A stretch of 64,000 bases of DNA from Henricia sp. BOLD:AAB3569 (GCA_037783545.1 JBBELK010000454.1:744001-808000), one strand, 5' to 3'. Counted from the stretch's first letter, positions 1-11,685 are shown. Notes: generated from the letters alone by a model not told the origin. Made by a program: numbers and translations.

Positions 1-684
1 CCGTCATAACATAATGTTACAAAATGTGTAAAGAATTTAGTGCTTGACCATTATTACAATTATTTCAGACCGTGTTGTCGCCAGCTCCATGACCCTGCCA
101 CCCTAATCATCAGCCATTGTTCATCAATAGGGTGGCGAGGTCACGGACCTGGCAACTACGACAACATTTACGTTACAATTTTCATGTTTCTTCATTGCTA
201 AACAGCAGTTTCGGGTTCTTCCGATCAGATCTATACTCTATTGATGGAAGTAAACATACTAAGGGAAAATTACTGATGGTCGACTTAAAATTTTGGTATG
301 AATTTCGTTTACTGGTCGCCACTGAGACACCGTATGTTAAGCCTGTTAAGTCTATGGAACATGGCAGAGAAAGTTCAAGTATTTCAGGAAATTGTTCAAT
401 GTTTTTCACTCCTAAAATTACTTCCCTTTTAAATATTTAAACGTTTTGGTGGTTATTAAGTTATTATAAAGAGAATAAGTGGCAACCAGTAAACGGAATT
501 CTTTCCAAGATTTGTCTCTCATCCCAAGTTTGGTGGTTTCATTTCAGTGGTGATTAGCCACCATACTAGATGTTGTGTTCGTTAACGGTCGACTTGTAAA
601 ATTTGTTTAATGTATACGCATAGATTACTTTGAATTATTCCTTCCAAACTTTGTCCCATAGCCTTAGCACAAGTTAATCGCACG
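1..684. other. Intergenic 5' stretch; possible last exon of an upstream gene
   Basis: No coding region can be assigned with confidence. A polypyrimidine-AG acceptor ends at 68 and is followed by short open frames. One of them stops at 107, so this could be the last exon of a plus-strand gene lying before the window. There is no protein similarity I recognise to support that. The stretch just before 685 should contain the promoter and 5' UTR of the next gene, but I see no clear TATA box. Confidence 0.2.
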
Positions 685-756
685 ATGAGTTCCAGTGAAT
701 CTACATGTAGCAGTGAGCAGGACATAAAGGTTAAGGAGTCGGACAGGGTCACTCGG
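685..756 (+). CDS. Exon 1 of the histidine-rich membrane protein
   Basis: Twenty-four codons starting at the first ATG and ending at a GTGAGT donor in phase 0. It encodes a hydrophilic head rich in Ser, Glu and Lys, with no signal peptide. It joins cleanly to exon 2, which has no ATG near its own acceptor. Confidence 0.65.
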
Positions 757-3192
757 GTGAGTAGCAGGAAAATATCTCCATCAGGATTCATTTTAAAGAA
801 GAATATCAATGATTAACTTCTCTTTTTTTTTTACCAAATCATGGTTCGGGTTTATAAACAAACATAATATTGGGTAATTATTGAGAGATTTGTTTTTCTC
901 TATTCCTCTCTACAGTCATTCTTTCACAGACGGCAGGATGTGATTGCTTGGGTTCTGGGCTTGTTGTTCATTGTCGCTCTTGAGGAGTGCATATTTGGCT
1001 TCGGTTGTCTCCGAGGTTGGGACGCCAATTCTGGCTGGACACACAACGAGAGCGCGACATCACCAGATCGCTTCTTACCGGAGCCTTTCACTCCCGAGGA
1101 TGGCGTGCCAGGGCGTAACGGTACCGACGCGGTGGCGCGTTGGTATTACTGGAAGCTACCTCCTGATCAAGCCACTGCATTCACTAGACTGGCGGTTTGG
1201 CTTTGCTACTCATGTCATCAGTTGCTAATGTGGGGATGCATCTTCTATGGCCAGAAACAAAAACTGGTGTGGGAGTCTAGCACGGGCCCTCGTTACTCCG
1301 GCAAGCTGGAGAAATTCAATTACGTGGCTCTGATCGTCAATATGGTGTTTCACGTGATCCATCTGGGGCAGACGCATTGGACTTATGATGCCACGGCACA
1401 ATATGTTTCTGTCGCTAGCTCACAGAGCTCGGTCATCATGCTTATAGTCCTGGTCTTGGTTCTGGAGTACCGCGACAGGGGTCTCGCGTTTGGCTGGCCG
1501 ACTGCTCGCAACACGGATCGCGTCAGTCGGTTTATGCGTCTACCAAGCAGTACTGTGGACGTGGTGCGTAAGTACCACGGCTACGCATTCGCATGGGCCG
1601 CTATTTACACGTTCTGGTACCACCCCATGGAGAACACGTGGGGTCACGCCATGGGCTTCTTTCACACCTTCATTATCATGCTGCAAGGGAGCCTGATCTA
1701 CACTGAAATGCACCGCAATCGTTACTGGCGACTCCTCCTCGAATCCTGGGTCACACTTCATGGCAGTGTCGTAGCGTTTCAAACCGGCGGCCCTGATCTT
1801 AACGGCACTCTGCTCTGGCCCATGTTCTGCTTCGGATTCCTCTGGCTCTTTACCATGACGCAGCTCTACGGACTACCATTTTGGAAGAAGCTCCCTGCCT
1901 GGACGCGCCCTACACCCTTCGTAGTCTACCTAGCGGCGACCATCGGCGTCTACTCGACGCTCCCGGACCGTGATGGGCGATACTATATTCGATTGAATGA
2001 AATCATCCGCATTCCAGCTATTGAGTACCTCGCTGCCTTGTTTACCTGGGTTGTCATTGAATTCTTCTTGTACATCGAGAGAAAGGTAAAAAGGTTCCTG
2101 TTGTGTGTGTGTCCATGGCAAGGCACTTTGTCTTATTTTCTGCCCTCCACCTCCTCCTCCCCCAAAACTAGGGATAGGTGCAATAATCAACCGGCACATA
2201 AGCCGGTACATTGCAATTTAAACTTAATTTGAGAGAGGGAAGTTCTTTTCATACTTTTTTCTTTTGTGAAAACCCATTTCCTTTCAAAAAAATGTGAAAA
2301 ATTTCACCTGGATGACCCCCTGGGAGGGTTCCCCTCCTCCAGACCGACTGGGTGCCTATTTTTGGCAATAATGAACTGATTTGCACAATATGGGGGTCGT
2401 TTTAGATGTTTTTAAGGTGCCAAGTCCATTTATGATACTTTCAAAGTGACCGGAAGTGGCTATCACTGACTTCCGGTGGAGAACTCTCGTATATCATTAC
2501 CACTTTCATCCACATCAGATTCAAATTTATTTTTCAAGGCAAATTTGGCCAAGCTGCCGTAACCATAAACAGTATTTAAAGGCACAGGCTCGTCAGCAAT
2601 GCGCGCGCCCCAAATTTGTGCCATGAAATACGCAGCTCCATGACTTTGCTATGGAGCTGCGTATTTCGTGGCACGAATTTGGCGCGCGCGCATTGCTGAC
2701 GAGCCTGTGCCTTTAAAGATTAGGATTTAAGATAACTTTCCTGAAGGGTAAATATAGCAGAAGTTGAAAGCAAGATTATGCCCCGAATTTTGCTTAATAC
2801 GGGGTTAAAAACTTAAGGATTTTCTCCAAAAATTTGTCCCACAGGTCCAAACTAGCACACGCCCCGAGCCGCTCAGCTCTGCCTGGGAAGCCCTATACAT
2901 CATGTGCGTTGTCCTAGTGTACGTCATACTGGTCACAATAAGCGCCTTGATTCAGATACTCGACGTCAAGCTAAGTCTGATCATGCTTATGGTCATTCTA
3001 GTGTTTCTCTTCATTGTTGGGGTAAGCGTTACTACCATGTTGACTAAGCAGTGTTTCCGCCGGCCTGCAGGTAAGTCAATTGTTAAACCAATTAGTGATA
3101 AGAAGACGGATTACCAGTCAACAGTTTCTTCTCCTGGGGGAGACGGGGAGGGTGTAAGTGGGGTGGATAATAAAGGAGAGGATGCGTTCTGA
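685..3192 (+). CDS. Multi-pass, histidine-rich membrane protein of unrecognised family (3 exons, about 529 aa)
   Basis: Three exons (685-756, 916-2085, 2845-3192) join in phase 0 at both junctions with consensus sites (GTGAGT/CTACAG, GTAAAA/CCACAG). The start is the ATG at 685; it gives a 24-residue Ser/Glu-rich head before the first membrane segment. I count 11-12 hydrophobic segments, at about residues 33-56, 116-136, 158-176, 189-208, 243-260, 268-287, 322-340, 357-372 and 392-410, then two more in exon 3. NES and NGT sequons lie in the loop after segment 1, which suggests that loop is lumenal or extracellular. Histidines cluster near the membrane: SCHQ, FHVIHLGQTHW, KYHGYAF, WYHPMENTWGH, FFHT, EMHRN and TLHG. 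That pattern suggests a metal- or haem-binding membrane enzyme or a carrier, but this is inference. The tail is Ser/Gly/Asp-rich. Confidence 0.8.
916..2085 (+). CDS. Exon 2 of the histidine-rich membrane protein (main body)
   Basis: A 390-codon exon in one open frame holding about ten membrane segments and all the notable histidines. The frame is open from the acceptor AG at 914-915. At the 3' end the donor GTAAAA follows codons for YIERK. The open frame runs on to 2232 but becomes low-complexity Pro/Ser, so the splice at 2085 is preferred. Codon use is GC-richer than the surrounding DNA. Confidence 0.85.
2086..2844. other. Intron 2 of the membrane-protein gene
   Basis: Non-coding. It has a CT-rich stretch near 2140 and contains a palindromic foldback element (2576-2717) described separately. 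Nothing else recognisable. Confidence 0.6.
2576..2717. mobile_element. Palindromic foldback MITE, copy 1
   Basis: About 140 bp forming one near-perfect hairpin. The arms start TTAAAGGCACAGGCTCGTCA and end with its complement. The loop lies around the repeated AGCTCCATG...CATGGAGCT core near 2640. Related copies are at 12225-12366, 26190-26296 and 45900-46040. It has no coding capacity, so it is a non-autonomous element. This copy lies in an intron. Confidence 0.8.
2845..3192 (+). CDS. Exon 3 of the histidine-rich membrane protein (last two membrane segments and tail)
   Basis: The exon starts after CCACAG and continues in phase 0. It encodes a short loop, two strong hydrophobic helices and a hydrophilic tail ending at TGA. 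A strong internal donor (GTAAGT at 3071) follows the Cys-Phe-Arg-Arg-Pro region, so an alternative, longer transcript is possible. A terminal-inverted-repeat element begins right after the stop codon. Confidence 0.7.
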   Translation, partial: VQTSTRPEPLSSAWEALYIMCVVLVYVILVTISALIQILDVKLSLIMLMVILVFLFIVGVSVTTMLTKQCFRRPAGKSIVKPISDKKTDYQSTVSSPGGDGEGVSGVDNKGEDAF

Positions 3193-3193
3193 G

Positions 3194-3439
3194 AGAGTTG
3201 TAGTCAAGTCTATCACAAGCCTTCCTAAATCCACCACAAGTCCCTGGGTCTTACTTCAAGTCACAAGCTATTTAAATAAACTCCAACAAAGGCATTCTTT
3301 TGTGCGTGTTCATCCTTTACTTCTTGTTACTGGACTTGTGACGGACTTGTGCCGGACTTGTGCAGAAATTGTCATGGACTTGTGATTTTATCGGCTCTGG
3401 ACTTGTGAAAGACTTGTGATGGACTCGACTACAACCCTG
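3194..3439. mobile_element. Terminal-inverted-repeat MITE rich in ACTTGTGA, copy 1
   Basis: The right end reads GGACTCGACTACAACCCTG and the left end carries its imperfect complement (GTTGTAGTCAAGTC). The body repeats ACTTGTGA and TCACAAG motifs. A second copy with cleaner ends lies at 61581-61790. It abuts the stop codon of the preceding gene and may supply its 3' UTR. Confidence 0.7.
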
Positions 3440-3452
3440 CTTAAAGGCTCAA

Positions 3453-3982
3453 TACTGTAAAAGCCAATATTTTCGCGTACAGATATTTTCGCGCATTTCA
3501 ACATCACTGACATTTTCGCGAGTTATTTTCGCGGATGGAAATTATGTCACCTCAACATTCACAGAATTGCCTCATTAAAATTACATTTAGTAAGAAAAAC
3601 ACTTTCAAGAATGCAGGCCTACCATCGATTAATAAATAATACAGCGCGTCAATCGTAAGCTACCAAGCTAGTTTAATAGGCAAGCCTAAACACGCATGAT
3701 GAGGTGATTGCCCTGGGTGATTGCACGTTGCGGTCTAGCGAGGTGTGCGCTGTGTGCAGCTATAGGCGCGTGAAGTGTACACAGCTATAGGCGCGCTAGG
3801 GGCATGCAACACGTGTCAAGTACAGTACAACAAGGTCGTGACCTGATTAGTATTGTATCGGGTTGCCGACCTTTTGTTTCAGGGATCGCCACAATTGTTG
3901 CAAACAATATTTTTGCGGGCTCTGTCTGGTGCGCGAAAGGCGCGAAAATATAACCACCGCGAATATTTCAGCTTTTACAGTA
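3453..3982. mobile_element. Non-autonomous DNA transposon with TTTTCGCG motifs, long form
   Basis: Ends are TACTGTAAAAGC and GCTTTTACAGTA. Both sub-terminal regions repeat TATTTTCGCG on opposite strands. The roughly 530-bp element has no open frame of note. A 216-bp deletion derivative in the opposite orientation is at 34090-34305. TA next to the ends suggests a TA target, as in Tc1/mariner-like elements, but this is inference. Confidence 0.75.
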
Positions 3983-3984
3983 TA

Positions 3985-4862
3985 TCATTTGCAATGACCC
4001 AAAATTTTACTTTGTGAGTTGACAAGATAAATCTTGTTCAAAGTGTTAATAGCAATGGTAACAAATACCACATGAATTTATTTTTATCAAATTTAGTACT
4101 TTCTAAAGGAAATTTACAACCGGATGTAATTTTAAAAATGTGTGTGCGCACACATTTTATATCCTTTACTCGCATGTAACACAAAAACTATGAATGGATT
4201 TTAAAGGCTTTATGAAGCCCTGATGTATCTATAATGTACATGAAATTTCTGCACACTACTTTACCAACATTCCTCTTTACATATGCCCTTATTCCAGGAA
4301 TCCGTAAAAAAGTTATGATACATTGTGCCTTTAAAGGCCCTGTAGATGATCTGTTTTTGAGCGATTCTGCGAATAAAACCATTATAAATCGAAAGAAAGA
4401 CATCAACAAACTCATCCGAAGAAATTTAAGCTTTGTCAAATGTACCACGTTTAAAAAAACAATGAAAATCCATATGCATTTTCCTGGTCTTGGCGGGGTG
4501 TTTCAAATATTAGTTCTCAGTTGATCGGGTACTATGTGGCTTGCGTCATGCACTCTGTGGTGCACATACTGTGTGTGCGCGCGATCCATAAAAATGCATC
4601 GCGTTGAAACACGCACACGGAGTACACAGCGCCCATGCATTTTGGACCGCGTAGATGCGAACCAAAAATAAGTAAATCGTTTGCAAACGATCTAAATAAT
4701 TTCATCTTTACGGACTATTTTCTGGTAAAATTATATCATTTTGAGCGAAAACCTTTCATTGGATAGTTGCTATTAATTCAATCTTTACTTTCAGAACTTT
4801 TCCCCTGTAAACTCGTCGATTACTTTTTGGGGTCATTGCAAATGATCCACTGGGCCTTTAAT
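3985..4862. repeat. Possible inverted-repeat element with GGGTCATTGCAAATGAT ends
   Basis: The left end reads ATCATTTGCAATGACCC and the right end GGGTCATTGCAAATGAT followed by GGGCCTTTAA. Single related ends recur near 24060, 50160 and 58300. The interior has an open plus-strand frame at 4234-4524 that resembles nothing I know, and I do not call it a gene. The boundaries are approximate. Confidence 0.4.
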
Positions 4863-5496
4863 GACCAGAGTTTGTTGTATTTGTGCTTGAATTGTAAATA
4901 TCACAGTTAAAAGTTACTTTTTTTTTCTTGTTAAAAAAGAAGTAAATTTTTCACTGATTTTCATTTTATCTTGCCATTATACAAATGCACAAAATTGAAG
5001 GTCCACAAATTCAGGGAATGTACGAGCAGCATGTGCCTTGATTAACCAAAGCTTGAAAGGTTTCCTTTGAACACTTTTAGTGCATGTTGTTGTTAACATT
5101 TAACCTCAAAGTGCCCAACATTTTGCATTTTTCGTAATATTTTTAAATTTAAGTAGTAAATGCGCGATGGTTGGCCTGCTGGAAGAAGAAAAAAAATGAT
5201 CGTGATTGTACATGTACGATAGCACTTTCAGAGTACATACGATAGATCGTACATGTACGACCTTGGCAGTGAAATAGTTAACCTGGCATTTTCTGATTGT
5301 GATTAGACTACAGTAGCAGCTGTGAGCCATTTTTGTCTTTTGCCTGTGGGAAAAAAAACTGATGTGTGTGTGACTGATAATTCAAATTCTAAATATAAAA
5401 TATTTACTTAAAATGTATACGATCTGTATATGTATAAATTTGAAATTTATAGAATATAATTATAAATATGTTGAAAATATAACTGATACAAATGTC
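4863..5496. other. Non-coding AT-rich DNA
   Basis: Simple AT-rich sequence with a short cluster of CGTACATGTACGA-type palindromes around 5205-5262. No gene or complete element seen. Confidence 0.5.
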
Positions 5497-5605
5497 CATG
5501 ATCGAGTTTGGAAAATCTGGATGTAGTGAAAAGCAACCAAATTTCAAATTCCAATTTCAATTTCAAAAAAGCAACCACCATCCAGATTTTCCAAACTCGA
5601 TCATG
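5497..5605. repeat. Short hairpin repeat
   Basis: Two arms of about 27 bp, perfectly complementary, start CATGATCGAGTTTGGAAAAT and flank a roughly 55-bp loop with repeated CAAATTTCAATTTC. It is typical of a small foldback element. Confidence 0.7.
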
Positions 5606-5740
5606 AAATTAATTCACCTCGGCGGTTGCTGGGTTATAATTCCTAAAAATATAATCACTTATTCACACGAAAATGTAACTTTACGGGTATGTCTTTAATC
5701 TGTCAAAATTGAAGCCTTCAGCGAACTTCAACCAACATTT

Positions 5741-5921
5741 CAGCCCGCCGCACACCTTTGTGATTTATCGGATAAACGGATCACCGGACCACATACCGGA
5801 AAGGTGTGCGCTGAAACAATTTGGGCCGGTATGACCGTAGACCGGAGCAAATCAAACTTGTTTGATTTTTCCTGGTCCGGTGTCCGATTATCCGATAAAT
5901 CGCAAAGGTGTTGGGCGGGCT
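5741..5921. mobile_element. Inverted-repeat MITE of about 180 bp
   Basis: The arms pair over about 35 bp (CACACCTTTGTGATTTATCG against CGATAAATCGCAAAGGTG), with internal GGACCGGA/TCCGGT motifs also inverted. No coding capacity. Confidence 0.7.
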
Positions 5922-6639
5922 TTAGTTAAATGTATTCATGTTTAAAGTATTAATGAGTTAAGATCCAAATTTCAGGTAACCGAATGGCATTTCGTCCACA
6001 TTTGCCCAGACTTGTACATTTTTAATCAGCTTAGTTGTTTAAGCTCAATTGTTCTTTTGATTCAGCTGTTTAAAATTTGCACAAATACAAAGTGTCTTCC
6101 ATCTGTAAAACAGACTTCAGAAACTTAAATTTTAGCTCAAGTTTTTACAAAATCATTCAGTAACATCTTTATGACGCACAGGTTGAAATTAAACTTCTTT
6201 TGCATTCCACTGATTCTAGCCAAACCTTTAACATGTGAAATGAGTTGTGTATAAATATTAATTTTAGAAATGACATGTAATTACATTTCTGGTATTCGTT
6301 TTCGCAGCTACTTGTAAGATTAACTTGAACTTTTAAAATCAATTTGGATTGTGGTTTCGTTTTGGATAACGTTTTTTTGTTTTTAAAGGTTTGTTCACCT
6401 GAAGGCTCGAAAAATAAAATGTTAACAAAATGTTTGTTCTAAAAATCATTTTATTTTCAGAATTTCCAGCATAACATTCCTTACAGAGAGCGCTGTAAGG
6501 TTCCCTGCATTGAGGAAACCTTCTTGGCCGTTAGCGAAAGTATAATGGAGCACTAAAGGGATGTAAAGTATGTAAAAGTACATATTCAGGTATGAGGAAA
6601 AATGCAATATTTGGCCAAAAAAATGCTTAATTTTTGATA

Positions 6640-9600
6640 AGGTCATTTCTAAGGCATTTTCAAAAAAAGGTAATTTTTTGGCAAATTTTTACAAATTGCT
6701 GGACTAACCCCTTATGATTTATTTAATTTTTGGCCAAAATTTGATTTAGATTTTTTTCAAAATTGCAGAAGAAGTTGCTTGGAGCCCATAGATGATATTC
6801 CTTGAATTTGAACTTGACTGCGCGCTCAGGTAATAAAAAATAAAAAAATTTAAAACTGCAGATTTTGAGGAAGAATGTCAAATATTTAAATTTTTCTTTA
6901 AAATTTGCACGGGAAACTGCCGAAATATGTTCCAAACAAGCTAATTTTCTCTTTTGAGTCATTTCTGGGACATTTCAAAAAAGGCGATTTATGGCCAATT
7001 TTGACAAAAATAGCTGGACTAAGCCAAAAAAATTATGATTCAGATTTTCTTCAAAATTGCAGGAAATGTTGCTTAGAGCCCATAGATGATATTCCTTTAA
7101 TTTAAACTTGACTGCTCGCTCAGGTAATGAAAATTAAAATTTTTTAAATTGCAGATTTTGAGAAAAAAATTTTTAATTTTTGGTCTAAATGTCAATTTTT
7201 TTCTTAGTAATAAGCCTAAGAAACTGCTGCAATATGTTCCAAATGCAGCCAAATGGGCTAGTTTTTTTCTTAGGAGTCATTTCCGGGACATCTTTTTAAA
7301 ATTCAATTTTTAGCCAATTTTGACAAATTGCGATTTTTGTTAATTTTTGGCCAGAAATTTTATGATTCAAATTTTTTTCAAAATTGCAGGAAATGTTGCT
7401 TAGAGCCCATAGATGACATTCCTTGAATTTAAACTTGCAGATTTTTTGGAAATTTTTAAAATTGCAGATTTTGAGGAAGAATGTCAAATATTTAAATTTT
7501 TCTTTAAAATTAGCCCGGGAAACTGCCGAAATATGTTCCAAACAAGCTAATTTTCTCTTTTGAGTCATTTCTGGGACATTTTTAAAAATGCGATTTATGG
7601 CCAATTTTGACAAATTGCTGGACGTTAATAACCCCTTGTTATTTTTTCTTATTTTTGGCAAAAAATTGTATGATTCAGATTTTCTTTAAAATTGCAGGAA
7701 ATGTTGCTTAGAGCCCATAGATGATATTCCTTTAATTTTAACTTGACTGCTCGCTCAGGTAATGACAAAAGGAAAATTTTAAATTACAGATTTTTAGGAA
7801 GAATGTCGAATATTTCAATTTTTCTTTAAAATTGGCCTGGGAAAACTGCCGAAATATGTTCCAAACAAGCTTATTTTCTCTTTTGAGTCATTTCTGGGAC
7901 ATTTCAAAAAAGGCGATTTATGGCCAATTTTGACAAAAATTGCTGGACTAACCCCTTGTGATTTTTGTTAATTTTTTGCCAAAAACTTTTATGATTCAGA
8001 TTTTCTTCAAAATTGCTGGAAATGTTGCTTAGAGCCCATAGATGATATTCCTTTAATTTGAACTTGACTGCTCGCTCAGGTAATGACAAATATTAAAATT
8101 TTAAAATTGCAGATTTTGAGGAAGAATGTCAAATATTTAAATTTTTCATAAAAATTAGCCCGGGAAACTGCCGAAATATGTTCCAAACAAGCTAATTTTC
8201 TCTTTTGAGTCATTTCTGGGACATTTTAAAAAAAGGCGATTTATGGTCAATTTTGACAAAAATTGCTGGACTAACCCCTTGTGATTTTTGTTAATTTTTG
8301 GCCAGAAATTTTATGATTCAGATTTTCTTCAAAATTGCAGGAAATGTTGCTTAGAGCCCATAGATGATATTCCTTTAATTTTAACTTGACTGCTCGCTCA
8401 GGTAATGACAAAAGGAAAATTTTAAATTACAGATTTTTAGGAAGAATGTCGAATATTTCAATTTTTCTTTAAAATTGGCCTGGGAAAACTGCCGAAATAT
8501 GTTCCAAACAAGCTTATTTTCTCTTTTGAGTCATTTCTGGGACATTTCAAAAAAGGCGATTTATGGCCAATTTTGACAAAAATTGCTGGACTAACCCCTT
8601 GTGATTTTTGTTAATTTTTTGCCAAAAACTTTATGATTCAGATTTTCTTCAAAATTGCTGGAAATGTTGCTTAGAGCCCATAGATGATATTCCTTTAATT
8701 TGAACTTGACTGCTCGCTCAGGTAATGACGAAAATTAAAATTTTAAAATTGCAGATTTTGAGGAAGAATGTCAAATATTTAAATTTTTCATAAAAATTAG
8801 CCCGGGAAACTGCCGAAATATGTTCCAAACAAGCTTATTTTCTCTTTTGAGTCATTTCTGGGACATTTCAAAAAAGGCGATTTATGGCCAATTTTGACAA
8901 AAATTGCTGGACTAACCCCTTGTGATTTTTGTTAATTTTTTGCCAAAAACTTTATGATTCAGATTTTCTTCAAAATTGCTGGAAATGTTGCTTAGAGCCC
9001 ATAGATGATATTCCTTTAATTTGAACTTGACTGCTCGCTCAGGTAATGACGAAAATTAAAATTTTAAAATTGCAGATTTTGAGGAAGAATGTCAAATATT
9101 TAAATTTTTCATAAAAATTAGCCCGGGAAACTGCCGAAATATGTTCCAAACAAGCTTATTTTCTCTTTTGAGTCATTTCTGGGACATTTCAAAAAAGGCG
9201 ATTTATGGCCAATTTTGACAAAAATTGCTGGACTAACCCCTTGTGATTTTTGTTAATTTTTTGCCAAAAACTTTATGATTCAGATTTTCTTCAAAATTGC
9301 TGGAAATGTTGCTTAGAGCCCATAGATGATATTCCTTTAATTTGAACTTGACTGCTCGCTCAGGTAATGACGAAAATTAAAATTTTAAAATTGCAGATTT
9401 TGAGGAAGAATGTCAAATATTTAAATTTTTCATAAAAATTAGCCCGGGAAACTGCCGAAATATGTTCCAAACAAGCTTATTTTCTCTTTTGAGTCATTTC
9501 TGGGACATTTCAAAAAAGGCGATTTATGGCCAATTTTGACAAAAATTGCTGGACTAACCCCTTGTGATTTTTGTTAATTTTTTGCCAAAAACTTTATGAT

Positions 9601-11640
9601 TCAGATTTTCTTCAAAATTGCTGGAAATGTTGCTTAGAGCCCATAGATGATATTCCTTTAATTTGAACTTGACTGCTCGCTCAGGTAATGACGAAAATTA
9701 AAATTTTAAAATTGCAGATTTTGAGGAAGAATGTCAAATATTTAAATTTTTCATAAAAATTAGCCCGGGAAACTGCCGAAATATGTTCCAAACAAGCTTA
9801 TTTTCTCTTTTGAGTCATTTCTGGGACATTTCAAAAAAGGCGATTTATGGCCAATTTTGACAAAAATTGCTGGACTAACCCCTTGTGATTTTTGTTAATT
9901 TTTTGCCAAAAACTTTATGATTCAGATTTTCTTCAAAATTGCTGGAAATGTTGCTTAGAGCCCATAGATGATATTCCTTTAATTTGAACTTGACTGCTCG
10001 CTCAGGTAATGACGAAAATTAAAATTTTAAAATTGCAGATTTTGAGGAAGAATGTCAAATATTTAAATTTTTCATAAAAATTAGCCCGGGAAACTGCCGA
10101 AATATGTTCCAAACAAGCTTATTTTCTCTTTTGAGTCATTTCTGGGACATTTCAAAAAAGGCGATTTATGGCCAATTTTGACAAAAATTGCTGGACTAAC
10201 CCCTTGTGATTTTTGTTAATTTTTTGCCAAAAACTTTATGATTCAGATTTTCTTCAAAATTGCTGGAAATGTTGCTTAGAGCCCATAGATGATATTCCTT
10301 TAATTTGAACTTGACTGCTCGCTCAGGTAATGACGAAAATTAAAATTTTAAAATTGCAGATTTTGAGGAAGAATGTCAAATATTTAAATTTTTCATAAAA
10401 ATTAGCCCGGGAAACTGCCGAAATATGTTCCAAACAAGCTTATTTTCTCTTTTGAGTCATTTCTGGGACATTTCAAAAAAGGCGATTTATGGCCAATTTT
10501 GACAAAAATTGCTGGACTAACCCCTTGTGATTTTTGTTAATTTTTGGCCAGAAATTTTATGATTCAGATTTTCTTCAAAATTGCAGGAAATGTTGCTTAG
10601 AGCCCATAGATGATATTCCTTTAATTTGAACTTGACTGCTCGCTCAGGTAATGACAAATTAAAATTTTAAAATTGCAGATTTTGAGGAAGAATGTCAAAT
10701 ATTTAAATTTTTCATAAAAATTAGCCCGGGAAACTGCCGAAATATGTTCCAAACAAGCTAATTTTCTCTTTTGAGTCATTTCTGGGACATTTTTAAAAAT
10801 GCGATTTATGGCAAATTTTGACAAATTGCTGGACGTTAATAACCCCTTGTTATTTTTTCTTATTTTTGGCAAAAAATTGTATGATTCAGATTTTCTTTAA
10901 AATTGCAGGAAATGTTGCTTAGAGCCCATAGATGATATTCCTTTAATTTTAACTTGACTGCTCGCTCAGGTAATGACAAATTAAAATTTTAAAATTGCAG
11001 ATTTTGAGGAAGAATGTCAAATATTTAAATTTTTCATAAAAATTAGCCCGGGAAACTGCCGAAATATGTTCCAAACAAGCTAATTTTCTCTTTTGAGTCA
11101 TTTCTGGGACATTTAAAAAAAAAGGCGATTTATGGTCAATTTTGACAAATTGCTGGACTAACCCCTTGTTATTTTTTTAATTTTTGGCCAAAAATGGTAT
11201 GATTCAGATTTTCTTTAAAATTGCAGGAAATGTTGCGTAGAGCCCATAGATGATATTCCTTGAATTTGAACTTGACTGCTTGCTTAGGTAACTAAAAATT
11301 AAAATTTAAAAATTGAAGATTTTGAGAAAGAAATTTATATTTGTCTTAGAAATTAGCCCAGGAAACTGCTGCAATATGTTCCAAATGGGCTAGTTTGTTC
11401 TTAGGAGTCATTTCTGGGACATTTGTTTAAAAGTCAATTTTTGGCCAATTTTGACAAACATTGCTGGACTAACCCCTTGTGATTTTTGTTAATTTTTGGC
11501 CAGACATTTTATGATTCAGATTTTTCTCAAAATTGCAGGAAATGTTGCTTAGAGCCCATGCATAATCCTTGAATTTGAACTTGACTGCTCACTCGAGCAA
11601 TATGAAAATTTAAAATTTGTCAAAATTGGCAAAAAATAAG
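6640..11640. repeat. Tandem satellite, 321-bp unit, about 15-16 copies
   Basis: The landmark GCCCATAGATGATATTCC recurs at 6784, 7078, 7405, 7713, 8034, 8356, 8676, 8997, 9318, 9639, 9960, 10281, 10602, 10924, 11242 and, decayed, 11554. The spacing is exactly 321 bp for the copies between 8676 and 10602, which look identical by eye. Units at both edges are shorter and diverged (294-327 bp). Each unit also carries GAGTCATTTCTGGGACATTT and GGAAACTGCCGAAATATGTT. The short open frames inside are chance products of the repeat. The pattern fits unequal crossing-over with a homogenised core. Confidence 0.95.
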
Positions 11641-11644
11641 CTGA

Positions 11645-11685
11645 TTTGAAACCAATTTCGGCAGTTTCCCAGACTAATTTGTAAG
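11645..11685. repeat. Inverted fragment of the 321-bp satellite
   Basis: The plus strand reads CCAATTTCGGCAGTTTCCCA, the reverse complement of the conserved TGGGAAACTGCCGAAAT motif of the array. The array therefore ends in a short inverted piece. Confidence 0.6.

Noticed and set aside
2086-2232. Extension of exon 2 of the membrane protein to the stop at 2232
   Set aside because: The extra 49 residues are low-complexity and follow a good donor. Exon 3 continues in phase with two membrane helices.
7296-7661. Open frame of 121 codons on the minus strand with near-copies at 10621-10872 and elsewhere
   Set aside because: It lies wholly in the 321-bp satellite. Related frames arise in other units by repetition, it is rich in Phe/Lys/Asn as expected of AT-rich DNA, and it shows no domain.
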